A stretch of DNA of 64,000 nt from Diabrotica undecimpunctata. Taxonomy: Eukaryota; Arthropoda; Insecta; Coleoptera; Chrysomelidae. Under the pieces are notes generated by a model. That model did no database searches. It was not told the DNA's origin and saw only the letters and a list, made by a program, of their open reading frames with translations. Below, piece after piece: positions 47,890-59,190 of the stretch (its first letter is position 1; each line of letters starts with the position of its first letter). The stretch is from the NCBI RefSeq assembly GCF_040954645.1, contig NC_092810.1, positions 12,448,377 through 12,512,376 on the forward strand, read 5' to 3'. The position numbers and the translations under genes are program-made.

Positions 47890-49285
47890 GTATGAGATAG
47901 ATCTACTTGAGGTATTCAACCCTGCGCCCGCGAGCCATGGCTATCCCCCAACCCGTGCCGGGGGAAGTCATGTCCCCAACCTAAGATCCCTACCAAAAAA
48001 AAACAAACAAATAAATCCTCTCACATATCCATTCCCAAGGAGTAAAACTCACACGAAGGAAAAATCATTGGGGAAGGCAACGGAAAAATTAAGTTTCCCT
48101 AGTATAATCACAATGGATCAAGTCAATATAGAAACGGCCTTTAGTCCCGGGCACCTCTTAAGTGGAGAGAGGGTGCTAAGAATCCCCCGGTTGCCACAAA
48201 TATTTACATTTAAGCATGATAAGAAGATTGGTACATGGAATGTACGAAGTTTATTCCAGGCCGGAAAAGTCAATACCATAATTAAAGAAATGCGAAGACT
48301 CAACATTGACATATTTGGATGCAGTGTAGTTAGATGGCCCAATTTAGGCCAGTGCGAAATAAAAAACCACACAATATACTACTGTGAAGATATAAACAAC
48401 AAGAAACAAAAACGGAGTGGCTATAATAGTAAATAAAGAAGTTAACAAATGTGTACTTAGTTTTATAGGAATATCAGATAGAGTTGCAGTACTCAAAATT
48501 AATGGTAAACCAGCTAAAGTGAACATTATTCAAGCATATGCCCCAACTTCAGCCTCGGAGACTCAAAGCAGAAAATAAAAATATTCTATGTAAAATTGAA
48601 AGAATCCCTAAAATACACCAAAAAACCAGAAGTGAATATCCTGTTAGGAGATTTCAACGCCAAAATAGGCAAAGGAGGTGTTGGCAATACTTGGGACACT
48701 TTGGACTAGGAACGCAAAATGATAGAGGAGACAGCCTTGTTCAGTTCTGCCAGGAAACGGATAGTGCAATAATGAACACCTTTTTCCAGTTACCACCTCG
48801 AAGATTCTACACCTAGATATTTCCAGCAGACTGTCAAAAAAAAATTATTAGAAACCAGATTTACTAGATTATCATCAACAGACGATTTAAGAATTCCGTA
48901 AAATCCGCAAAAACATATTCGGAAGCAGATGTTCCATCAGACCATAGTCGTTTATTAGGACATTTCAAACTCCACATAAAAAAAGTCCATAAAAGAAAAG
49001 CACAACAAAAATGATATGTAATTCAGTGGGAGAAAATAATCTTAAAGCAGAAAACAATATAAAGAAACAGCCATGGATGAGACAAGAAGTATTAGAACTA
49101 ATGGAAGAACGAAGAAAACACAGAAATAAAAATAAGGAAAGGTACAAAGAAATTAACAAAATCATTAAGAAAAAGATTACAGAATCAAAAGAGTCATGGC
49201 TACAAGATCAATGCATAGAAATAGAATCCCTAGAACAGAAGCATAACACTTTTAACCTACATAAAGCAAAAAACTAACAAGGAAT
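47890..49285 (+). mobile_element. RTE-type LINE 5' part: UTR, endonuclease, linker
   Basis: Begins with a GC-rich 5' UTR (ccctgcgcccgcgagccatg at 47923). The endonuclease follows: KIGTWNVRSLFQAGKVNTII, RLNIDIFGCSVVRW, then in other frames VNIIQAYAPTSAS and NILLGDFNAKIGKGGVGN. The APE-type residues in GTWNVRSL and GDFNAKIG are present, but the usual E of (S/A)ETRW is changed (GCSVVRW). The linker MRQEVLELMEERRKHRNKNK is at 49078-49150. Several frame changes. The RT and 3' end are missing: the copy is 3'-truncated near 49285. Confidence 0.8.
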
Positions 49286-49410
49286 ACCGAGGAAATACCC
49301 ATCTGTGATATATAAATAAACTTTAAAATGTGTCCATTATCGATATCGGCGGTGCAAAAAGGATTGAAATAACATTTCGATGCGTTAGCATATACGATAG
49401 AAAACAGAAA

Positions 49411-49960
49411 TATAGTTCATCCCAAACCCTTCTTTCAGTGCGTCATAGTTGATCGAATTCTCTCTAACACATTAAGCTAGACGTGACAAAAAAAACGTGA
49501 GTCTGTGATTATTATACATAGAACTTAGAAAATGATTTATCGTAAAGCTAATGCTACTTACGGATGTATAATTGGTTGGAGTTTAGAATACGCTAAATAA
49601 ATATCCAATCAATGATGCGCATAAATATAATTTGACGCAGAAGGTCTCGATCTTGACAGTACTTTTACAACGCCAACTGATACAATAATTGTCATTCCAG
49701 GTTAGTTTTAACAGACATTTTACAGTGAAAATTTTGTATTTATTGTCATAAAAATATTTTAAATATACCGAAATATATCGAGAAAGAACAAAGACTAATA
49801 TTAAAATTTTTAAATTATTTTCAATTAGAAAAAAAAAGATTACGATCCTACAACTGTCAAATTTAACTAAAATGTCATGCAATAATTCTCGACGTTCTTA
49901 AAATCATATATGACGTCAAAATTAGTGACGCACTGAAAGAAGGGTTTGGGACAGACTGTA
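49411..49960. mobile_element. Mariner-type MITE
   Basis: Inverted terminal repeats: a perfect 25-base core (CCCAAACCCTTCTTTC...) at 49421-49445 and its reverse complement at 49926-49950, extending outward to TATAGTTCAT on the left and ACAGACTGTA on the right. Ends therefore look like TACAGTCTGTCCC, with TA duplications as in Tc1/mariner elements. The 550-base body has no transposase. Confidence 0.75.
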
Positions 49961-50269
49961 CATGAAAAATATTTATCGGTGTTTTATACGGGGTGATTTC
50001 AATACATATTAAAGAATTTAAAAATGCTACACTGTGAAATGAATATAGAGGTGGAAACGTGTAACATGTCATACACAGTGATTGCCATTGTGTTGTATGA
50101 TCAACAAAACAATGTCGTATCGTGATCTGTACATATATTGTAATAATGTCAGTGATATCTGTAATCGTTACAAATTAATTCAATAAAAAAATATTTAAAT
50201 TAGATTGGAACTAGGTTCTCTTGATATTCTCTTATTATGTTTTTAGATTTTCTTTAAGTCGTATTGTTT
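49961..50269. other. No recognisable gene
   Basis: Short AT-rich gap between the MITE and the first DDE transposon copy. Confidence 0.35.
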
Positions 50270-50408
50270 TATTCTCCGTTCGCAAATTGTTGAGAGCACG
50301 AAATGTGCCTCAAAGTCATAAAACGGTCGTAAAATTTGTATCATCATAGGCGTTCTTGAGGTATTTATTTATTAAATAATAATATAATAATATAATGTTC
50401 TAATACTG

Positions 50409-50462
<54 letters not shown>

Positions 50463-51797
50463 ATTAATGTTTTAATACTAATATATTTAGCAAAAAACAA
50501 TTAAAACTTTCACGGCTAATGTTGGCTATTATATTATATTAATAAAAATAAGAATTTAACCATTAACAGTTTTGTAAATAAGAATAACTTATCTCTTTGG
50601 ATATTTTAATACTAATCTTCGCGTTTAATCACTTTACTAGAAAACCTGGAATTCATATCCAAAGGTAGTATTCGTTGCAAGATAATTAGGATGGAATTCC
50701 CCTGATTTTTAATAATATAATGGGTATAAAGATGCCGGCTTTGGTCACGTGCCTCGTCTGTTTAGTTTATATTCGAAACTTAACTAGAAAGGGTGAAGTT
50801 ATTACGAACGAAAACAATTTTTTTGTTAATTACGTTTTTGATCGCATATATATGCAGTGCGTGAGTGATTTTTTATTCCATATACCTACGAACATATACG
50901 TACCTTCCGCTCGTGCTCGTTTTGTTGAATTGTTTGTGATGGCTTTATCATCAACATCATCAAGTTTTACACCGGTACTGTTGCGTACAGTCAGTAAGTC
51001 TGTCTATTCACCAAGACTATTGTCCTGAATGTTCACGATGCTCTGGTTTCTCAGAATCCCACAAACACTGTTCGCAACATAGTCGAAAGTTGTGCCAACA
51101 TGACTGGAGTAGGAGAGTCAACTTTATATAGGTTCCTATCAGAAAGAAAAAAACACGGTATAGCTAACCCAAACCCAAACGAACACTTAAAGAGAGGGAA
51201 AAAGCCTATTGAAATTGATGAATTTGCCAAAAATGGTATTCGAAGGAAAATTCATGGATTTTTTTTCAAAAAAGAAATACCAAACCTAAACAAAATTTTA
51301 CAAGAAGTTAGAGACGACCCGGATTTGCCTCATATCGGACGAACTAAATTGTGGCAAGTTTTAAAAGAATTAAATTTCTGGTGGGAGAAATCAGACCGAA
51401 AATCACTTTTGATTGACCGGGAGGAGATAAAATGTTGGCGAAGAAATTATCTAAGATCCATACAAAAATTCCAGGTCAGATAAAAATATATTAAGCTCCA
51501 GGCAAGCCTTTATGGAAGGTTGGTCTGCTGGTATTTTCCCACCTTCTGTGAAGGTAGCAGATTAATAATTTTTCACATTGGCAGTGAAAAAGGATTTGTT
51601 AAGCATGGTTTGTTGGGATTTCAGTCCAAAAGCACAAAAGACTATCACGAGGAAATAACAGCTGATGTTTTCGAAGAGTATTTTGAGCAGATAATTGAAT
51701 ACATATCACCAAATTCAATTATACGAGTAGTAATAGATAATGCAGCTTATCGTTCACGATTAGTAGAAAGACTTCCAACGACTGCATGGAAGAAACA
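50270..51797 (+). mobile_element. Tc1/mariner-like transposon, copy 1 (defective)
   Basis: Collinear with 62141 onward at high similarity from ttgttgagagcacgaaat. Contains a (TA)n expansion (50411-50459) absent from copy 2. The transposase starts ATG at 50939 (MALSST), has a 7-base deletion after SPR compared with copy 2, then MTGVGESTLYRFLSERKKHG and HIGRTKLWQVLKELNFWWEK open from 51100. About 80 bases including the first catalytic Asp (YQDETW in copy 2) are deleted at 51478. The second Asp lies in VVIDNAAYRS. Homology stops at 51797, where a foldback begins. Confidence 0.8.
50411..50459. repeat. (TA)n microsatellite
   Basis: TA run within the 5' region of transposon copy 1; copy 2 has only tatataat there. 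Confidence 0.95.
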
Positions 51798-52145
51798 CAA
51801 TGTTCAATGTGTTTTAAATGTATGCATTTTTTTTTCAAATCCTGAGAAAACTAAAAAGCATTTTTAAAAAATTTAAAGGCAGAATGAAATATTTATTAGA
51901 ATAAATAAAAAGTTTCTTTTGCATGCAATATTTTCAATTAAAAATTATACTTTATTTTTTTTTTATTTTCACCCCTGTGACATAACATATTAAAATAAAC
52001 ATTGTAGAAGTTTTCAGGGACTTTTTGCCCTCAGTAATAATGTAATTTTTCATTCTGCGTTTAAATTTTTCAAAAATATTTATTAGTTTTCTCCGGATTC
52101 GAAAATAATGGATATATTTAAAACACATTCAAAATTTTGCCAGGC
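51798..52145. mobile_element. Foldback element interrupting transposon copy 1
   Basis: Left arm 51800-51905 and right arm 52030-52145 are imperfect reverse complements (aatgtgttttaaat and atttaaaacacatt at the outer ends, gcagaatgaaa and ttcattctgc at the inner ends). The transposase sequence is lost from this point. No coding capacity. Confidence 0.65.
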
Positions 52146-52441
52146 GACATTTGGCGCCTTTCCCCTTAATTAAATGAATGTATCTTTTACAAATAGCAAT
52201 AAACTTTTTATTTTTGAATAAAATAAAGAAGTTTTTTTAAAACAAAAATACAATTTACATAAGTATAATTTAAAAAATATATTTATTTAGTTCAAATAAA
52301 TGTTTCAATCATATACTCTACGACACTGGTCGGTCATCTGTAAACATTCAAAATACCTTCGTAATCAGATTATAAGGTTGCCTGCTGTATTGTATTCCTT
52401 CAGATACAAGGTAAACCGTCAGTTTCAGGTTGGTTTTTACT
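52146..52441. other. No recognisable gene
   Basis: AT-rich gap before the RTE insertion. Confidence 0.35.
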
Positions 52442-52454
52442 ATTATATCGTATT

Positions 52455-53635
52455 GCAAGGGAACAGGCAGGATTCCGAAAAAGTTACGGAACAAATGACC
52501 ATCTACAAAGTATAAAAACCCTAATAGAGAAAACAGTGGAATACAATAAACCTCTAGTTCCAATATTTATCGATTTTCACAAAGCCTTTGACACAGTTAA
52601 GCTAAGAAAAATATTACAGGCGCTTAAAGAATGCAGGCTAGATTATAGATATACTAAATTATTATACAAAATATACCTGCAAGCAACAACCACTGTCAGA
52701 TTAGATACTAACAGTAATCGCATAAAAATAGAACGGGGGGTTAGACAAGGAGACCCAATGTCACCTAAACTTTTTAATATGGTACTAGAACATGCTTTTA
52801 AGAATTTGGATTGGATGACAAAGGGAATAAAAATAGATGGAGAATATCTAAACAACTTACGTTTCGCCGATGATATACTTATAATAGCTGAAGATCTAGG
52901 TATGGCAAGAGAGATGGTACAGGAACTCGTTGTGGCTACAGAAAGTGTAGGTTTAAATATAAATATCTCGAAAACAAAAATCATGACCAATTTGGTACCC
53001 AACCAGAACATCAGTATTGGTGGGAAAGAAATAAAACTCGTAGATAGATATAAATACCTGGGACATGAAATTATAATTGGCAGGGATAACCAGACTCATG
53101 AACTGAAGAGAAGAATCGGCCTTGGGTGGGCAGCATTTGGAAAACTGAGAGAAACTTTTAAAAGTGAGCTGCCCACATGCCTAAAGAGAAAGGTATTTGA
53201 TCAGTGCGTCCTCCTAGTCTTGACGTACGGAGCAGAAACACTTACCTTAACAAAAGCAGCAGCTACCAAACTGAGAGTCACGCAGAGAAGAATGGAGCGG
53301 TCCATGTTAGGAATAACTCTGCGAGACAGAATAACCAACGAAGACATCAGGAGAAGAACCGGAGTGACTGACATTATCGAGAAGATAGCCAGACTAAAAT
53401 GGAGATGGGCAGGACACATAGCCAGAATGACAGATGGGCGATGGACAAAGAGGTTATTGGAATGGAGGCCAAGGGAAGACAAGATAAGCGTCGGTCGACC
53501 ACCTACAAGATGGACTGACGATTTAAGAAGACTCGATAAAAACTGGATAAGAGGGGCGCAAGATAGACGGGGTTGGAAACATGAGGAAGAGGCCTATGTT
53601 CAGCAGTGGACTCTTGAGGCTGGATGATGATGATG
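52455..53635 (+). mobile_element. RTE-type LINE, 5'-truncated, intact 3' half, 13-bp TSD
   Basis: attatatcgtatt at 52442-52454 and 53636-53648 flanks the insert, which starts in RT (EQAGFRKSYG) and ends with a GATGATGATGAT tail. The reading frame is unbroken from the start of ORF 52536 to the stop. The perfect TSD and open frame indicate a recent insertion. Same subfamily as 4671-6788. Confidence 0.92.
52536..53627 (+). CDS. RTE reverse transcriptase, C-terminal 363 residues
   Basis: Motif A IFIDFHKAFDTV, motif B RGVRQGDPMSPKLFN, motif C LRFADDILIIAEDLG, then NINISKTKIMTNLV, DRYKYLGHEIIIGRDNQTHE, LGWAAFGKLRETFKSELPTC, MERSMLGITLRDRITNEDIR, LKWRWAGHIARMTDGRWTKR, RPPTRWTDDLRRLDKNW and the end AYVQQWTLEAG. 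All catalytic Asp residues are present. The natural protein would begin with an endonuclease far upstream; this copy lacks it, so it is a dead-on-arrival insertion despite the open frame. Confidence 0.92.
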   Translation: MEYNKPLVPIFIDFHKAFDTVKLRKILQALKECRLDYRYTKLLYKIYLQATTTVRLDTNSNRIKIERGVRQGDPMSPKLFNMVLEHAFKNLDWMTKGIKIDGEYLNNLRFADDILIIAEDLGMAREMVQELVVATESVGLNINISKTKIMTNLVPNQNISIGGKEIKLVDRYKYLGHEIIIGRDNQTHELKRRIGLGWAAFGKLRETFKSELPTCLKRKVFDQCVLLVLTYGAETLTLTKAAATKLRVTQRRMERSMLGITLRDRITNEDIRRRTGVTDIIEKIARLKWRWAGHIARMTDGRWTKRLLEWRPREDKISVGRPPTRWTDDLRRLDKNWIRGAQDRRGWKHEEEAYVQQWTLEAG

Positions 53636-53648
53636 ATTATATCGTATT

Positions 53649-54700
53649 ACCTATCCTCTCTGTATTTTGGTTCTCTAATTAGGGCTAAACTTGTAGTGAG
53701 CTATCGACAAATTGTGAACCGATTATAGTATTTTAATTTGCCTTTGTGTTTAATTACACGAAAAATATACAATTAAAACCCTTTTATGCATAAATAATTT
53801 TAAAGTTTGAACTATTTAAACCTTCCATTTATCTCTATTACAAGTCATGCTTTTTAAATTTTCTTGAGGCTAATAAAGGTAATAAAAAGTTATAACGTAG
53901 TTAGCTCATAATTGGCCGAACTTTTTGTGTATTATTAAAAAAACATCCGCATCTCCTGTAGAAATGCACGGCTATGTCGGCAGCGAAGCCTATCAAAAGT
54001 TTTGGATTAATTCGTCGTTATTAGCATGTCTCTTGAAGAAAGGTAGAGGAATAATGGGGGAGACATGGTTATAAGAAGGAAACAAATATGAGAAAAACAT
54101 ACTTAAGATGCAGCTTTATTTTCTGGAATGGGTTTTTTCGGTTGATATATTATACGAATATATAGAAGAGGATAATATGAAAAGGAAAAAAAATATAATT
54201 TGTACATGCGTGGATATATAATATAATTGAGATGTGATAAACGTACTTAAAAAATTTACAATTATTAAAATTATTATAAAAAACGTTATTATTATGTAAT
54301 TAACATAAAAAAATGTTTGTTCAGTTTAGTTTTCGTTCATATGATGCTATAGTGTATTTTTATGTATGAGAGAGTAATAAAACAATAAATTATGTATGCA
54401 AATCCCTAAACTGTTGATACGGGTGACTCAATGAAAAACAGATATTTGTCAACAAGTTTACAGAAGTATATAGGAAAATAATTTTAAATTGAGTATGACC
54501 ACCAGGTATAAAGGTTGAAGCAGAATAGAATACAATAGTTGTGAGGGTTACTAATCCCTAAGTAAGGTTGCCAGTGTCGGAGTGATGGAGGTTAACAGGT
54601 ACTAATGAATTTGCAAGAAATGTAAGATGTTTATTTTATTGGTTATATATAACCGTTAATATGTAGGTTAATATGGTATCCTGTTGTTTTCGCTTTTTTT
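53649..54700. other. No recognisable gene
   Basis: AT-rich. No open frame with motifs. The right part may be the 3' untranslated region of the pogo-type remnant that follows on the minus strand. Confidence 0.35.
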
Positions 54701-54707
54701 GACTTGG

Positions 54708-55391
54708 TTAAGGAAATGGTGTAATGATTGGTGATGTTGCCACCAGAAAATCTGGATCTGTGGATACACTAAGATTCAATGGGTAAATTCCCATGGTTCG
54801 AAACGCAGATTCTGCTTTACTTATATTCGCAAGTTGTATAAATGCTTTCTCAAAATGACATCGTATAGAGTTATCATAGACATCAAATGTGTTCATGTGG
54901 CTGTTACATTTACACCTATAAGCAGCTTTCAACGGCCGATAAAGCGAAACAATCAGCGGCTGTATTCTGTGCGAACTGTGTGAAAACATTATTAAAAAAC
55001 TGTGATTGTCCAGAATTAAGAACACAGGTAAGTCTCGGGGGTGGGTTTATCAAATGATGCAAAATGATTAAGCCAAGTGACAAATAAGTTTTCATTTATT
55101 CAGACATTTTTAGGGTTGGTGTTTAGAGTACCAGCTGGTCCATCTTTTTCTAATAAAGACGTCATTCTCTGTAAGGCAAAAATAAATATGGGTGGTATCC
55201 CAAGTTTCCCATTGCACTGATCGCACACATATAACGACTGTTACATTGCTTTCTCGTTTTCTGCTTGTATTCTCATCCTCATATTGCTTGAATCTTGAAC
55301 AGATTCGACTCCTATTTATCCTTTTTCGGCGAGCATTATTCCTAGGTCTGTCTCCCTGATGATACCAGTTTCGTTAGCATTGTAAATGTTG

Positions 55392-55400
<9 letters not shown>
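54708..55400 (-). pseudogene. pogo/Tigger-type transposase remnant
   Basis: From 55400 downward: IYNANETGIIRETDLG (family YNADETG; first Asp is Asn), PPIFIFALQRM, MNENLFVTWLNHFASFDKPT, then LILDNHSFLIMFSHSSHRIQ and PLIVSLYRPLKAAY, the second-Asp block (DNH.SH...H.SH.IQPLDVS.Y.P.K), and the C-terminal AFIQLANISKAESAFRTMGI with YPLN. Frames shift near 55025. A different subfamily from the pogo copy at 19440-20431. Confidence 0.75.

Positions 55401-55448
<48 letters not shown>
55393..55448. repeat. (TA)n microsatellite at the pogo break
   Basis: TA run abutting the truncated N-terminal side of the pogo remnant. Confidence 0.95.
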
Positions 55449-55452
<4 letters not shown>

Positions 55453-55881
55453 ACAGTTGAAGACAGGTGAAACAACACATGACTTAATTAACGATTTCTT
55501 GTCAAAAAATGGTTATAATAAAATAACTTTAAATAATAAATAAAGGCCTTGTTTGCCACATTTCCTCTAGTTGGGAGATACATTTGGTTTGTTTTTAAAA
55601 ATATGTGTATGTCCATGTCAATTTTATTATACACTAAGAGTGTCAACATTAAAGTAAGATTAAAATAACATCTTTAATTATGATATTGTAAATAATGTTT
55701 TTTCATTACATAAAGTCTGATAAAGTCCAAAATTATGTGGCGAAAGCTTGACTTTTAATAAAAGACACTCACTTAGAAGCACCCGTTTTTTATTGCTTCC
55801 TTAGTATTGGGTCGGTTCCCGGTTACCTTCAACCGTCTGTGTTTACCAGTAACCCATTACTGTCTTTGACTTGACTTTCTT

Positions 55882-55927
<46 letters not shown>

Positions 55928-56639
55928 CAGTATATATGTCTATATATAAATAATTATAATAATATATTGATTTTTAAACAAACTCTAATACTAGTACCCG
56001 AGCAAGTTATCACATCACCCATTGAGATAATATAGTTAGAACAGTAAGGAATTGCAGAAATCGAGTCTGAGGCCGAAAGACGATACATCTGCCTCAAGGA
56101 TACATTATTAGATTGAGATCACTTAAGTCGAATCACGTCCCGCGAAGCTCGCTCGCCAGCCTCCTCCATTTCGCAGCTGAGAATAGGGTATCAACGTAGA
56201 AGCCTAAGACAACATATAAAGCCCTATTTAAAGTTCTGAGTGGAGAGTGGATGGTATCATCGGTGGTGGTGTGATGTAAAAATTTGTTGTGGCTAAAGTG
56301 ACGCTGTCGGGAATTCCACGAAGGATTTAGACTTTCGATACGAGAGTGTGCATTATAGCTAGAATTATATAAAACTGTAAAGGGAACCGATCTGATTTAA
56401 TAATTGAAGGGCTTAATCTGAAACAACGACAAGCCTCAAAAAGGTAAAAGTGAGATATTTGACCTTGAATGTTAAAAATAATATAAAATCCAGTAACAAC
56501 TTTTGTTGCTTTAGTTTAGATATGTCGATGCATCATACCCTATGGAACTATACATAGTTACAATAATAATAAAATTACTAAAAACTTGAGAAAAAAACAA
56601 TCTTTATTAAAAAAAATGTGGCTTGTTACATTATTACAT
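55449..56639. other. Mostly unassigned; weak Penelope-type repeat and a (TA)n
   Basis: At 55717-55745 a CTGATAA, short hairpin and GAAAGCTT arrangement, followed by ttttaataaaagacactcac, looks like a decayed Penelope terminal repeat; its core is mutated. A (TA)n lies at 55884-55924. 55990-56400 is less AT-rich but has no recognisable gene. Confidence 0.35.
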
Positions 56640-56747
56640 TAATAATAAATATCCAAAATCTTATTTAATCAACCAGCTCGGCGACCTTATCAGCAACATT
56701 AGGGCTGACATCCTCTCTACTAACTAAACTATTGTAGAAGGGATGAT
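56640..56747 (-). pseudogene. C-terminal end of the DUF7869-type gene, right of the LINE
   Basis: Minus strand reads YHPFYNSLVSREDVSPNVAD then KVAELVD-stop. Joined across the LINE insertion it continues LENVRSILPYIPSV from 58100. The shared 13 bases, acactgaaggtat, are the TSD. Confidence 0.6.
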
Positions 56748-56753
56748 ACACTG

Positions 56754-56758
<5 letters not shown>

Positions 56759-56814
<56 letters not shown>
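56759..56814. repeat. (TA)n LINE tail
   Basis: TA run forming the 3' tail of the RTE copy at 56761-58085, bounded by the TSD on its outer side. Confidence 0.9.
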
Positions 56815-56818
<4 letters not shown>

Positions 56819-58085
56819 TTAATGATTTTACAGTATTCACTGTCTTCCCTCGCTCAACCGTTTCCATCTCTCTCTGTTGTTCCATTATCCACCGTTTATG
56901 CCTCTTTTACTCATGGCATCGTCTACTTCGTTCCTCCAGGATTTTCGGGGTCGTCCTCTTTTCCTCGTTCCTATGGGGCCTCATTCGGTTATTCTCTTTA
57001 TCTATCGATTTTAGCTTTCGTGTTTCTTGCGTTCCATGTATATTTATGAATATTTTTTATGTCTGAAGAATCCGTTGGTGATTTTTAGGTTGTTTAGTTC
57101 GCATAATTCAATCAGACGTTCTCCGTTATCGTTTTGTTCATCCTTTCCAAATCTTCCCACTACTTTATCGTTTTCTTTCCTTCCGGTTCTGCCGTTAAGG
57201 TCTCCTGTTATAGTTATCTCCATGTTCTTTTTAATTAGCTTTATTTGATTTTGGAGTTGTTTCGTGAAATGTTCTTTTTCTACTCTCGGAGAATCGTCTG
57301 TTGGTGCATATACTCCGAGTGTCACTGTTTCTTTACCGTATATGTCTATATGCATTTTAATTATTCTCTCGTTGATTGGTTCCCATGTTCTAACCCTGTT
57401 CTTCCACTTATTTTTGATAAGTATTCCCACTCCTGCCTTTGCTCTACATTCTTTATTAACTCCGCTCCAGCAGTGGATATGCTCTTCTATTGCTTCCGTT
57501 CCATTTTCTTTCTTTTTGGTTTCTGTTGTTACTAGTATGTTAATGTTGCTTTCTTTAAACTCTTTGATCACTTTCGTCGCCTTTTTGTTCCATCCTTGTA
57601 TATTCCATGTTGCACATATGAATGTTTTATCTTTTCTTCGTTTTGATTTTTGGTTGAGCTTTAATAAGACTGGGCTTCCGAACTCTTCGCAACGGTGTGG
57701 ATTTCCACTCGGGGATGTGTTTCCGTATTTGGCTTTTTCATTTTGCGATTTTCGGTCTTCTTACCCTTATGTTTTTCTGTGTGTTAGGTTGCTAATTCCT
57801 AACGCCACAACCCCCGTTTGAAGGACCTTTTCTTCAGCCGCCCATTCTGGATCAGACGCTGTTGGTTCTTCCGCCCTCTTGACCATTGTGACTTTTCCAG
57901 CCATCCTCTTCTCTCTAGACCGTTGACTGGTTTTCACCTGTACCCCAGGCAGGGATCCTCACAGGATGCTATCAGCCGGGTCAGTTGAACCCTGGTTTTT
58001 TTTAGAAGTGTTACTCCTCTATCCCTTCTCTTTTATCCGGGCTTGGGACCGACTGCATCGGTTATAGAGCTACTCAATTCACCCC
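56761..58085 (-). mobile_element. RTE-type LINE, 5' end and 3' end joined by internal deletion, (TA)n tail
   Basis: TSD acactgaaggtat at 56748-56760 and 58086-58098. On the minus strand the 5' end starts GGGGTGAATTGAGTAGC, with a GC-rich UTR (cggtcccaagcccggataaa), the endonuclease at about 57640-57044, then at about 57030 a jump straight to the last ~180 bases of the 3' end (same as 8560-8710), and a (TA)n tail (56761-56814) lying inside the TSD. The whole RT is missing. The (TA)n is thus this family's own 3' tail and not a target. Confidence 0.85.
57044..57640 (-). pseudogene. RTE endonuclease domain
   Basis: APE-type endonuclease that nicks the target for LINE insertion. Reads ICATWNIQGWNKKATKVIKE at the start, NINILVTTETKKKENG (catalytic Glu), CRAKAGVGILIKNKWKN, ETVTLGVYAPTDDSPRVEKE, ITITGDLNGRTGRKENDKVV (Asp and Asn of GD.N) and NDNGERLIELCELNNLKITN. 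The final GTWL...ID and SDH blocks should lie beyond NGFFRHKKYS but are deleted. The frame is open. Confidence 0.85.
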
Positions 58086-58097
58086 ACACTGAAGGTA

Positions 58098-58930
58098 TGT
58101 AGGGTAATATTGATCTTACATTTTCGAGTTTTTTTTGCAATTCGAATGGGCTCAATATCCTTTTGTTGTAAATCAGATACAGAAAACACATTTGGACGTC
58201 CCTTCTTAACAACATTGCTGCTGACATTGCTGATCATCAGTGCCAGTGCTCTTTTTAATGTTCTCTAAGACTGGTTGTGTATTGAGGAAATCTTCCTGCT
58301 TCATAACAGTTAAGTTGAAGGGCTCTTTTTATTAGATTCTTTTATAATTTCATGCCACTCTTCTGGAGGGTACACAAGCGGACCATATTTTCTATGTCGC
58401 TTTTCTGTAAAAGCAAAATCCCTGTTAGAGGGAAGGTGAGTGTGTCCGCTGACTAAAAAATGGTGTGTAATAGACTTAAACTTTTGTTCCTTTAGTAGAT
58501 GGAACCATAAATAAAGACATTAAAAGCCAGTTTTTGTTTTGCCCGGGACAATTATAATTCGTGAAGAAAACGAGATGTTTTACTTCACCTATCTTTGAGC
58601 TCAAAAATTTTATGAGTATTGATGTAATTTCATCACTTCCACTTTTTGCAACGTTTTCCGTCCAGACAAACATATGACCAGCGTCTTCCGTACAATAATG
58701 GATGCCTAGATTATACATCCATATTTTCTTGCAGTAAAATGTAGAACCAGTGGTTGATTTTAAAATCGGTAACGCTTGCTGTAAGTCAAACAATATAACA
58801 CATATCTTCTTATCAATTATTTTGGACCAGGCTGTTGTGCTCTTCAGTAATTGTTGCATTGGCTGAGCCTTACCCATGATATTTAAATCGATGTCCCGAT
58901 CGGATTTTTGGTAGGGCGTGTATGCTTTGA
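58098..58930 (-). pseudogene. DUF7869-type, transposon-like protein
   Basis: Minus strand from 58877: KKICVILFDLQQALPILKST, TGSTFYCKKIWMYNLGIHYC, MFVWTENVAKSGSDEITSIL, HLVFFTNYNCPGQNKNWLLM, then in another frame FLVSGHTHLPSNRDFAFTEK and YGPLVYPPEEWHEIIKES, and last LENVRSILPYIPSV. This order matches a large insect family with a DUF7869 domain, probably a transposase relative (DLQ.A.P, D..GGQN.N, GH..LP.DRDF). Here the second acidic residue reads N (TNYNCPGQN). Frameshifts and a LINE insertion disable it. Exact superfamily not known to me. Confidence 0.6.
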
Positions 58931-59186
58931 GTTCGGGATGATTTTTCTCTGGGTAGAGATTTTTTTATGCCTGGAAAGTTTAAATTTCTACTATTTAAAG
59001 TTTTTTTTTTCCAGCATAATTTTGCAAATTTGCAATTTTTTCACGGCAGAATTTGCGGCTGGTTAATATCGCGATTATTAATAATAGGTAAATCTTAAAG
59101 TGATTCCTGCAAAAAAGAAGACTCCCATGAAAAATGTCAGTTATGGACTGCTTTTCGACAGATCCTGCCTGGACTACTAGTTTATT
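58931..59186. other. No recognisable gene
   Basis: Short gap up to the TTAA of the piggyBac element; may hold the start of the DUF7869-type gene. Confidence 0.3.
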
Positions 59187-59190
59187 TTAA

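Noticed and set aside
57245..57821. Long plus-strand frames (57245-57535, 57264-57821)
   Set aside because: They are antisense to the RTE endonuclease and 5' UTR read on the minus strand.
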